Shown here piece after piece: positions 56,030-63,515 of a stretch of 64,000 bases of DNA. Under the pieces are notes generated by a model. It worked only from the letters and a program-made list of their open reading frames with translations. It ran no database searches and was not told where the DNA came from. This stretch comes from Ornithinibacillus bavariensis (GTDB lineage Bacteria > Bacillota > Bacilli > Bacillales > Amphibacillaceae), in contig NZ_BORP01000003.1 in assembly GCF_018333235.1 (NCBI RefSeq), forward strand, positions 248,001-312,000. The letters run 5' to 3'. Within the stretch, counting starts at the first letter, position 1, and every line of letters starts with the position of its first letter. Both the position numbers and the translations under genes were made by a program.

Positions 56030-57831
56030 GTTAATTGGACCTCCCCTTTACTAGTATCTGAGTACCACTGTTTCTGATGTTCATATAGGGTAAAGTACTC
56101 CCCTTCTAATTGAATTAACTCCTCATGGTTTCCCTTTTCAATAACTTCCCCCTCCTTTAAAACTATAATTTCATCAGCAAACTTTGTTGCTGCTAGTCTA
56201 TGCGTAATATATACAATTGATTGGGTATCTCTAGAATTATTAAACAAAGACTCGATTAATTGTAACTCACTATTTGGGTCAAGTGATGCTGTTGGTTCAT
56301 CTAAAAATAGAATATCTCCATCCCGAAAAAGAGATCTGGAGAGTGCTATCTTCTGCCACTGACCACCTGATAGTTCATTCCCTTCTTCAAACAGTCTACC
56401 TAAAGAGCTCTTGTATTGCTGAGGTAAACCTATGATGTAAGAATGGATACTAGTTCTAATTGCAGCTTCCTTAATTAAGTTATAATTATTCATTTTATCA
56501 ATTCTACCTAACCCAATATTTTCTTTAGCTGAAAACTCGTACTTATTAAAGTCCTGACTTAAAACCGCAATACATTTATGATATGACTCTAAATCCAATT
56601 CTTTTATGTCAATATCATTCACCTTTATAAAGTTATCCGTAAGATATAAACCTGTTAAACACTTTAATAAAGTAGTTTTTCCTGAACCATTCACTCCTAC
56701 AATCGCTATTTTTTTTCCCTGTGGAATATTGATATTAATATCTTTTAGTGCATATTGTTTGGAATTAGGATATTTAAATGTTAAACCAGAAACTTCTAAA
56801 TTAATAACATTCTCAATCTTTTTCCGTGAATTTATATTAATCTCTTTTAAATTTAGAAAACTTTTAAGATCATTTATTAGAAAGCTTGATTCATAGATTT
56901 CCGATAAAGAATTAGTAAGGGTATTCAGTATCCCTTGTATTTTTTGTATAGATTGTAATATTGCAACAAAGCTTCCTACCAGAACTACCCCTCTTACGAT
57001 TAAGATTATTGCGAATAAACCAGATACCATATAAACAATCATTTGAATCATTTGAGTTATCATTAGCCACTTACTCTGACTAATTAATATTTTTAGATTC
57101 TTTAGTGCACTAGTTTGGTAACTGCCTACCCATTTTTTAATGATATAATCCTCTATTAAATTCAGTCTAACTTCATGTAACGATTTAGGATTCTTAAGAA
57201 GTTCCTCTATATAATGTTCTTTTCTACCAAATGGTGTTAGAAATTTAAACAACTCATACTTTTTTCTTCCAAACTTAAACTGAACTATAATTAAGGGGAT
57301 CATTCCTACTAAAAGCAAAGGTCCAAACCACCAGCTGATTGTAATAAGGTAAAACAGAATACCAATTAAGGAGATAAAATTAGACGAAAAATCGATTCCA
57401 CTAGTTGTCATTTTTATTATTTTTATATCATTTGAGTTTATTCTATTCAGGTTATTTTGAAAGTCATGGTCTTCAAACATTTCAAAGGGTAGTACACGTT
57501 GTTTGCGAAACAAAATTTTCTTAAAATCTAATTTAAAAATATCTATCATTTTTTGTTCTACTATAAGCGAAACCTTTTGTAAAAAGAATGTTAGCAATGT
57601 TATTAACACTTCTAATACGAAATAAAATAGAACACCACTGATATGTCCCCTATCGTTAATGAAATTATTAACATTATTTATTAGTCTTTCTGTGCACCAT
57701 ATTAAACTAACAGGTAATGTAGCTAATAATAGCTTAATGACTACCAAAATTATTAATTGCTTTTTGCAAAACTTCCATGTTAGTTGATTGGCATAAATAT
57801 ATGATTTTAAAATTGTTTTCAACATCCTCAT
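56026..57831 (-). CDS. ABC exporter (half transporter) without C39 peptidase
   Basis: A 601-residue fused permease-ATPase that works as a homodimer. About six helices lie in residues 20-320. The ATPase domain has Walker A GVNGSGKTT, signature LSGGQWQKIALSRSL, Walker B ILFLDEPTASLD and the H-loop ITHRLA. There is no N-terminal C39 peptidase, so its substrate is not cleaved at a double glycine. It is the first gene of the operon, divergent from the six-cysteine peptide locus, which makes that peptide the likely cargo. This is inferred from position. Confidence 0.9.
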   Translation of the reverse strand: MRMLKTILKSYIYANQLTWKFCKKQLIILVVIKLLLATLPVSLIWCTERLINNVNNFINDRGHISGVLFYFVLEVLITLLTFFLQKVSLIVEQKMIDIFKLDFKKILFRKQRVLPFEMFEDHDFQNNLNRINSNDIKIIKMTTSGIDFSSNFISLIGILFYLITISWWFGPLLLVGMIPLIIVQFKFGRKKYELFKFLTPFGRKEHYIEELLKNPKSLHEVRLNLIEDYIIKKWVGSYQTSALKNLKILISQSKWLMITQMIQMIVYMVSGLFAIILIVRGVVLVGSFVAILQSIQKIQGILNTLTNSLSEIYESSFLINDLKSFLNLKEININSRKKIENVINLEVSGLTFKYPNSKQYALKDININIPQGKKIAIVGVNGSGKTTLLKCLTGLYLTDNFIKVNDIDIKELDLESYHKCIAVLSQDFNKYEFSAKENIGLGRIDKMNNYNLIKEAAIRTSIHSYIIGLPQQYKSSLGRLFEEGNELSGGQWQKIALSRSLFRDGDILFLDEPTASLDPNSELQLIESLFNNSRDTQSIVYITHRLAATKFADEIIVLKEGEVIEKGNHEELIQLEGEYFTLYEHQKQWYSDTSKGEVQLT

Positions 57832-57868
57832 TGATACTCTTCCTTATACTTTTATTATTTTGAAACCC

Positions 57869-57897
57869 TTTACAGTTTATACTATATATAATATAAT
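57869..57897 (+). promoter_or_regulatory. promoter of the second thioredoxin-like gene and the peptide
   Basis: TTTACA (57869-57874) and a perfect TATAAT (57892-57897) are exactly 17 bp apart. The start codon of the plus-strand gene is 48 bp further on. The 113-bp divergent region should also hold the promoter of the minus-strand operon. Confidence 0.75.
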
Positions 57898-57944
57898 TGA
57901 AAATGTAAATAATTTAGAATATTTAAACCAAGAGGGGTTTGAAA

Positions 57945-58499
57945 ATGCTTGTAATTAATATTTTGATAGGAATACTGATAATTTTTTCACTTTTATTTTC
58001 ATTTCTACTCTATAAAAGGTTAGTAAAGTGGAACTTTGAATACAAGATTTATTTAGAAAGATTAAAAAGCCACAACCAAGAAAGTAGTGATATAAATCAT
58101 CCTTCACTTGGTAAATTGGCTCCAAACTTTAAGGCGTTTTCAAAAAAATATAATACGAGAATAACTCTAGAAGGTATTATTCAAGATGATCTTGTCCTGG
58201 TCTTTTTGAATACTGACTGTATCTACTGTGATAATAATTTGGAAATATTCCTTGATGTGGCCCGTAACTATCCATCATTTAAATATGCTGTGGTAATGGA
58301 TGAAAGTGAAGAGGCGGAAGCTGATATTTTATTTAATTTATATGAAAAGGATGTAGAAGTACTTATTGTTAGTGAACAGACATTTATTGATTATAAAATA
58401 GCCTTTTTACCATCTTTTGTTCATTTAAACAAAGAGTATGTAATAGAAAATATTACACCTATACCTACTTTTATATTTCTAGGTAGTCAATCAGCTTAA
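57945..58499 (+). CDS. second membrane-anchored thioredoxin-fold protein
   Basis: A protein of 184 residues with one N-terminal helix (about 1-24) and a thioredoxin-like outer domain: LGKLAPNFKAFSKKYNTRI, then Cys92-Ile-Tyr-Cys95 in LNTDCIYCDNN. Layout and sequence make it a paralogue of the 54915 protein, but with a different active-site pair (CIYC against CPTC), so one may oxidise and the other isomerise or reduce. The ATG at 57945 follows GAGGGG. It lies 64 bp upstream of the peptide gene on the same strand and may share its transcript. Confidence 0.8.
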   Translation: MLVINILIGILIIFSLLFSFLLYKRLVKWNFEYKIYLERLKSHNQESSDINHPSLGKLAPNFKAFSKKYNTRITLEGIIQDDLVLVFLNTDCIYCDNNLEIFLDVARNYPSFKYAVVMDESEEAEADILFNLYEKDVEVLIVSEQTFIDYKIAFLPSFVHLNKEYVIENITPIPTFIFLGSQSA

Positions 58500-58508
58500 T
58501 CGAATTAA

Positions 58509-58534
58509 TAACTTTAGGTATAAAACCTAAGTTA
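58509..58534 (+). promoter_or_regulatory. hairpin between the thioredoxin-like gene and the peptide
   Basis: TAACTTTAGGT and ACCTAAGTTA pair with one bulged T and a 5-nt loop. It lacks a T-run, so it may be a partial terminator or an RNA-stabilising stem that raises peptide mRNA over the upstream gene. Confidence 0.45.
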
Positions 58535-58563
58535 TATAATTTAAAAATAGGGAGGTGAAAAAA

Positions 58564-58722
58564 ATGAGACCTATTTGTTCAGATCCTAATTTTATGACTT
58601 CATATTACTATTGCGCGTATGATGAGATGTGCTTTAGAACAGAACGAGCAAATGCACGTTATCGCAGAAGAACCGATCATGGAGATGTATGTGATGATGT
58701 AGCAATAGCATGCCCATGCTAA
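58564..58722 (+). CDS. six-cysteine 52-residue peptide, candidate secreted bacteriocin-like product
   Basis: A strong GGGAGGTG site lies 6 bp before the ATG. The peptide begins MRPICSDPNFMTSYYYCAYD and ends DVCDDVAIACPC. Its six cysteines are at residues 5, 17, 23, 43, 50 and 52, enough for three disulfides. It has a basic middle (ARYRRR) and no double-glycine leader or hydrophobic signal. It is next to two thioredoxin-fold proteins, a MauE-like protein, an ABC exporter without peptidase and an ABC immunity-type pair. A diverged second copy at 59036 keeps the same plan, showing that it is a real gene family. A hairpin terminator follows at once. I do not recognise the family, and antimicrobial or signalling activity is inferred. 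Confidence 0.75.
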   Translation: MRPICSDPNFMTSYYYCAYDEMCFRTERANARYRRRTDHGDVCDDVAIACPC

Positions 58723-58737
58723 TATTAACTTTTAGTC

Positions 58738-58774
58738 AGATAGTGTCTTAGGGACTTCTTCTAAGGCACTATCT
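58738..58774 (+). terminator. terminator of the six-cysteine peptide gene
   Basis: AGATAGTGTCTTAG and CTAAGGCACTATCT form a 14-bp stem with one mismatch and a 9-nt loop, 15 bp past the stop codon. Only a weak T-rich tail follows. Confidence 0.75.
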
Positions 58775-59035
58775 ATTCACTATATTTGTTAGTCGTTAAA
58801 ACTTACTAAGTTAAACTTACAAATTAGAAAGAATAAACATAATTCGCATTTAAAAACTATCGTATTTATTTGATCTTCTCTTGACTTTTCCCACTTCTAT
58901 TATAATTACCCCACTCACTTTACTACTTCCAAAATAAAAGTTTTTTCCCAAATCACTAAATAAAACAGCACTTTTTATTACCTTTGTGTCTTATAGGTGT
59001 TAAGTTATTTTATTCCCACTAGAGAGGTGGGTATA

Positions 59036-59205
59036 TTGATACTAATCAGTACAGATCCTAGCAGATTCTTTACTTATTACTATTGTGCACCTCATATTAA
59101 CTGTAGTGAACCCTAGCTCGTTATCGTAGAATGGTGGATTCTGGTGATGTATGTGAGGACATAACTATTGCTTTCCCATGCTACAGTCAACGGAAAGTGC
59201 CATAG
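59036..59205 (+). pseudogene. decayed second copy of the cysteine-rich peptide gene
   Basis: A GAGAGGTGGG ribosome site is kept, but the start is TTG. The first frame reads STDPSRFFTYYYCAPHINCS and stops. After a small deletion the other frame reads ARYRRMVDSGDVCEDITIAF, then PC and past the old stop to a TAG at 59203. Alignment with the intact peptide keeps YYYCA, the second Cys, ARYRR, GDVC and the final PC. Cys5 has become Ser and Cys50 has become Phe. Confidence 0.8.
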
Positions 59206-59383
59206 TAATTATAAGTATTTTCTTTTTCCGAATATTGTCTAAAAATCTTATTTTTAGGATAGGTCCTAAATCAGCCTTTACCACTTTTATTGGCGTAATA
59301 ATTGTTTTATCTGTTTATAAAATATAGAAGCAATTCTTAAACTGAGCTGACTTAGTAGAATGAGACAAGAAAAAGTTCCTATA

Positions 59384-59415
59384 CTACCTTTTCCCTAATT
59401 TGAAGGGAAAGGTAG
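59384..59415 (+). terminator. hairpin after the decayed peptide gene
   Basis: CTACCTTTTCCC and GGGAAAGGTAG pair with one bulge around a 9-nt loop. There is only a weak T tail, so its function as a terminator is uncertain. Confidence 0.5.
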
Positions 59416-59450
59416 ATTAATATTTAAAACGGTCGTATATAGTTGTCATA

Positions 59451-59484
59451 AAAAAAGGACTTCCCTTTACTAAAGGAAAGCCCC
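59451..59484 (-). terminator. terminator of the AraC-type regulator gene
   Basis: GGACTTCCCTTTA pairs with TAAAGGAAAGCCC with few mismatches. On the minus strand it is followed by TTTTTT. It lies about 55 bp past the stop of the regulator. Confidence 0.8.
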
Positions 59485-59537
59485 TGATTTTTTAAGCACC
59501 TTTTCACAGTATTTTGGTCTTTTGTGACTTCTCATTT

Positions 59538-60611
59538 TCATCTTACTTTATTAATTAACTCTATATATTGTAAATCTCCATAACCGACGGTTGGGAAAAG
59601 TTCAAATAACCTCTTGATTAATTCTTTTGTTGATAAATCATTATTATTACTAATATATTTTACCACTTCGTTATCGTCGTGTAGCATTTCTAAATAGATG
59701 TTTATTGCTTGATACATAACTGGAATGAGTTCATTAGTTGGTTTCGTGTGATTGATCATTACCTCTTTATATACGGAGTAATAATGACCTAAAGTAAGTT
59801 CGGTTTGATTAACTTTAAATTCATCTTCTCTAAAACTATTTAAAAATATCTTCCCCTCATAACCTGACTGTTCAAGATAGGAAAGTATGGTAAGTAGGTT
59901 CATTTGACAAAACATATCTTCACCAAACCATAAGACGATACATTCATACTCTTTATTAAAAAGATTGGCTAACGGGGCGATAACCTTTTTAATATATCCC
60001 TCTACGGGTTCATGATGACCTGCCGCTCGAATAGTTATAAATTCTTTAGCAAATATTTGTTCTGAAGTCGCATGGACGCACATCGCTTCATTAAATGGCG
60101 CATAATCAGAATCACCCATCAATCTGTTATTTTTAAACTCCTCATACATAACTTGGCCATTTAAGATATGTAATACGTCTTTATCAAACTCACTTCGATC
60201 ACGATGTAGCTTTTCAACCTCAATTTTTTTGGAAATATTCATTTTATACCATTCCCCATTTTTATTAATAGTGAGTTTAACAACTGACTGAACAGGTAAT
60301 TTGTTAACTTGAAGTTCTTTAGGATTGATGCCAAACACATTTTTAAATGCTCGACTATAGGCTTCCTGTGAAGAATAACCATAATCAAAAGCAATATCGA
60401 TAATTTTCTTATTGTTTGCCAAGTCCTCCGTAGATAAATACAATCTTCTAAGAAGAATATAGCGCCTAATACTTATACCTGTTACTTGGTGAAATTTAAA
60501 TGAACAGTAATAAGGAGAATATCCCATATAATTCGATAGTTCATCTAATGAAAACTTATTTTTTAAATTTGCTTCAATCCAATCAATCATAAGCTGTATT
60601 TGTTCATTCAT
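59538..60611 (-). CDS. AraC-family regulator with C-terminal DUF1835-like region
   Basis: A 357-residue protein. Its N-terminal AraC DNA-binding domain (about 1-105) has the two helix-turn-helix units FSLDELSNYMGYSPYYCSFK and IDIAFDYGYSSQEAYSRAFK. The C-terminal ~220 residues, with HILNGQVMYEEF, MGDSDYAPFNEAMCVHAT and LWFGEDMFCQMNLLTILSYL, recall the DUF1835 family. It lacks the common GyrI effector domain. The ATG at 60611 follows TAGGAG. Its targets are unknown; it is convergent with the peptide locus and probably unrelated to it. Confidence 0.8.
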   Translation of the reverse strand: MNEQIQLMIDWIEANLKNKFSLDELSNYMGYSPYYCSFKFHQVTGISIRRYILLRRLYLSTEDLANNKKIIDIAFDYGYSSQEAYSRAFKNVFGINPKELQVNKLPVQSVVKLTINKNGEWYKMNISKKIEVEKLHRDRSEFDKDVLHILNGQVMYEEFKNNRLMGDSDYAPFNEAMCVHATSEQIFAKEFITIRAAGHHEPVEGYIKKVIAPLANLFNKEYECIVLWFGEDMFCQMNLLTILSYLEQSGYEGKIFLNSFREDEFKVNQTELTLGHYYSVYKEVMINHTKPTNELIPVMYQAINIYLEMLHDDNEVVKYISNNNDLSTKELIKRLFELFPTVGYGDLQYIELINKVR

Positions 60612-60708
60612 TTGCCTCACTCCTACAATAATCATATGAGGAATTCGTTTCTATTTCTTGATATTTCTTGTGTTATACAATTTAACTTTATATAATCGGC
60701 AAAAACTC

Positions 60709-61426
60709 TTACTTTATGCTGTGAAAAATATAAGACTTAGTTTCTACAGTTGCATCTTTAAATTCCCAATCACCATAAACTTGAATTTGTGAAAAACCTA
60801 CTCGTTGCAATGATTCATAGAGTTCTTCTTGTGTTCGGAATTTTAATTGCATTTTTTCATGAATTAGCACTTCATCTGTACGTGCATTCTTCACCGTTTC
60901 ATAAAACGTATAAATATCATCTACAAAACCTTCGTATTCTGTCCAGATTTCAAGTGGCTCCCCAGTCGCCTGATTTATCGCAACATCAGGCGTCATATCT
61001 TTTTCCCACTGCTCCCACGCTCTTGCTAATGGGTTACGTGTATCAAAGATAAAATGCCCTGCCGGTTTTAATGCCCGATATGCGTCAGATATGACTTGTT
61101 GCCAACTTTTATCTGTAAGAAATACTTGTGCAACATTTGCTGTCATTATAACGGTATCAAACGCATTGGTTTGTAAATCTGAGCTATCACCAACAATCCA
61201 AGTCACCTCGCCTGGATACTTTTTATTCTTCGCATATTCAATTGCTTCTTCATTCGGGTCAACAGCTGTAATATGATAGCCCGCTTTCGCAAAATGAGTT
61301 GTTAATCTTCCGGTTCCACAGCCCAAATCAGCTATTTTTTTTACATTTATTTTTTTTTAATAATGCTAGAAAGAATTCATCGTCTTTGCCCCAGTGATTA
61401 ATTTGGTCATATACTAAAGGAATCAT
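60709..61426 (-). pseudogene. class I SAM methyltransferase with a homopolymer frameshift
   Basis: An ATG at 61426 opens MIPLVYDQINHWGKDDEFFL, which after ALLKKNK hits a stop. The next frame continues as NVKKIADLGCGTGRLTTHFA (motif I) and gives a full methyltransferase ending in SYIFHSIK. Removing one A from the nine-A run opposite 61350-61358 joins the frames into a ~238-residue protein with no other damage. The frameshift may be real, a phase-variable tract or an assembly error. The substrate is unknown. Confidence 0.8.
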
Positions 61427-61570
61427 TTATTTGCCTACTCCCTATATCATACTTGTTATTTTCTTCTACTTTTACCATACCTAAAAACCTACTTTCTTCA
61501 TTTACCCTCAATTTAACTTAATCCCTATTTCAACAGTCTTGCTCATCATTATTGCATACTATGAAGAGAG

Positions 61571-62305
61571 CTATTCATTCATCTCTCCTTCCAGTCTTTT
61601 ATTAATGTCTTCATCCGAATCTACGAAACCATTTTCTGTTAATTCTACAAAAACCATACTATGATATTCATAGCTTTCTAAGGAAGATGGATCTATATTT
61701 GCAACTTTCTTTAACTTATCATTCACTTCTTTATATTCATCATCGTTAAATATCCAATACGTTGCTGAAATAGAAGGGCCATTAAACACATCGTAGGATT
61801 GTTGAACTATCGTTTTTAATTTCTCTGCTGTAATACTTTTATCATTTTTCATGACAATTTCAACATGTATATAATCTGCATTCGATTTTTGTAGATAGTC
61901 TTCTATTGTCATATCTTTCGTGATTTCAATAGGTTGTTCCAAATGGATTCTTATCCAAGAAGATGCATCTAGACCCTCAGCTATAATCGCTTTATTAAAA
62001 ACGGATGCAAATTTATTCATTAAAAGCATTTCTGGATAATTTTCTACGATGTTTTCCGATTTATCCATCAAGGCAGTAAACATTATATTAGAATCTAATG
62101 CTTTCACATAAGTCGTTACTGTATTATTACTTTTCGTACCCCATCGCTCTCCTAAATATTTTACTTCAAAGGACTCGTTGTATTTTTCGGATAAATATTC
62201 CTCGATGATATTAGCTGTTTGTTTATTTAAATCGCTGCATCCAAATAAACTTAATATCGAAATCCCCATTACAATAATGCTTACTTTCTTCAATAAATTC
62301 CTCAT
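61571..62305 (-). CDS. lipoprotein of unknown function
   Basis: A 244-residue protein with a lipoprotein signal, MRNLLKKVSIIVMGISILSL then FGC, putting the lipid-modified Cys at residue 23. The mature part begins DLNKQTANIIEEYLSEKYNE, a sequence resembling the start of small Bacillus envelope proteins. It shows mixed strands and helices and no catalytic motif. I do not recognise the family. It stands alone on the minus strand. Confidence 0.7.
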   Translation of the reverse strand: MRNLLKKVSIIVMGISILSLFGCSDLNKQTANIIEEYLSEKYNESFEVKYLGERWGTKSNNTVTTYVKALDSNIMFTALMDKSENIVENYPEMLLMNKFASVFNKAIIAEGLDASSWIRIHLEQPIEITKDMTIEDYLQKSNADYIHVEIVMKNDKSITAEKLKTIVQQSYDVFNGPSISATYWIFNDDEYKEVNDKLKKVANIDPSSLESYEYHSMVFVELTENGFVDSDEDINKRLEGEMNE

Positions 62306-62800
62306 ATCCTATGCCTACTTTCATAAAAAATATTTAAACCCTTTTCCACGTATGAGGAGTAAGGTTGGAGAAAATCATATACCCCAGCTCACTAATCTGC
62401 CAATTAGTTCAGGGACTTCGTATTCAAAATCTTATATGTATTTTAACATAATTATCCAATTATTAGGTGTTCCCAAACCATTCACTCCGAAAGAAGTCTA
62501 AGATAATAAATCAGAATAGTACCCTTATAAAAACCTCTGTTCCTATATTGGAACAGAGGTTGAAAAGATTGTTAAGTTTTCTACTTCTTTACTTTGAAGA
62601 CTAAGTTAATATTGTATTTCCTATCACATTTTTGAAAGTAAAAGGTTAAGATAGACATCTCTTTATTGAAGCTTTATTGTACATTTACTAACAGAACAGG
62701 GACAGTCTTGTAGCTTTTAAAATAAAGTTTAATAAAGGGATACCATTTGCTTTTAGCACTCTACTTCACAATCAATGCTGCAATTGATAGGAAAAAAATG
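62306..62800. other. gene-free gap
   Basis: No coding sequence is supported in these 495 bases. The strong hairpin at 62532-62561 is the only structured element. Confidence 0.5.
62532..62561 (-). terminator. terminator-like hairpin
   Basis: AACCTCTGTTCC and GGAACAGAGGTT form a perfect 12-bp stem with a 6-nt loop. On the minus strand TTTTTATAA follows. It is 240 bp past the end of the 62801 gene. Confidence 0.75.
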
Positions 62801-63091
62801 TTATTCTTTAAATGATAAACCATGTTCTTTTAATGAAGTTCTCATAACAGGTATGGAGGCTGGTCCAATACCATGCAATTTTAAGATTTCCTTTTCAGTG
62901 TACTTTGAGAGTTTTTGTAACGTATCTATCCCTTGATGGACTAGAGCATTTCTAGCAGGTGAACTTAGTTTTGATAGGAAACCACTTTCAGGTTTATCAT
63001 CTTTATTACAAGTAGGGCAACTTGGACAATCACTACTTTTGTAATACATATGTCCTTTTTCGCATACCCTTAAGCTTTTCTCTGCTGTCAA
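62801..63091 (-). CDS. zinc-ribbon + RNA polymerase alpha-CTD-like protein
   Basis: A protein of 96 residues. The N-terminal third has four cysteines in zinc-ribbon spacing (RVCEKGHMYYKSSDCPSCPTC). The rest, SSPARNALVHQGIDTLQKLS and LKLHGIGPASIPVMRTSLKE, is a helix-hairpin-helix domain of the same fold as the C-terminal domain of RNA polymerase alpha. It could bind DNA or touch RNA polymerase. Such stand-alone alpha-CTD proteins occur in Bacillaceae with no known role. Confidence 0.82.
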   Translation of the reverse strand: MTAEKSLRVCEKGHMYYKSSDCPSCPTCNKDDKPESGFLSKLSSPARNALVHQGIDTLQKLSKYTEKEILKLHGIGPASIPVMRTSLKEHGLSFKE

Positions 63092-63409
63092 AATAACCCC
63101 TCCTACTAATTTCTTTATCCATATCCTTCTTATTTACATACATAGTTATACAGTCCGATAAAACTTTGTATTTTCCTATTATCCAAAACCTGCCCCGTTA
63201 GAACACTATCTTGAATCTTCCTCTAGTAAAGTATCAATTAGTTAAAGTACATTCTTTCATAAGATTAGCTAACTCGTTTGACAAGAGATTGACCAAACTC
63301 ATTTTATGTGAAGTTATACAATTTTATAAAAAATACTAATCATTTCATCGATGATCTTAATCAATCGCGACTGATTACCTAAGTTGATTGATCGTGTATT
63401 AGCCACCTA
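63092..63409. other. gene-free gap
   Basis: No gene or regulatory element was recognised. Stop codons are frequent in every frame. Confidence 0.4.
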
Positions 63410-63493
63410 CTAAATACAAGCAAAATGTTGGCTATGTAAATTAAGCTCCCGTATTTCTTTATCGTCATTAATTATTAGTATTTTGGGCTTCAT
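63410..63493 (-). pseudogene. N-terminal stub of a response regulator
   Basis: AAGGAATTAATTC precedes an ATG at 63493 that opens MKPKILIINDDKEIRELNLH, then SQHFACI and a stop. The first 17 residues are a typical OmpR-type receiver start with the acidic pair of the phosphorylation pocket (the usual sequence is ILIVDDDKEIREL). Everything after is missing, so a two-component gene was deleted here. Confidence 0.65.
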
Positions 63494-63515
63494 GAATTAA
63501 TTCCTTCTTACCTCC

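Larger units (their letters stand above)
59206..59537. other. gene-free gap with two hairpins
   Basis: No gene is seen. It holds the hairpins at 59384-59415 and 59451-59484, which separate the peptide locus from the convergent AraC-type gene. Confidence 0.5.
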
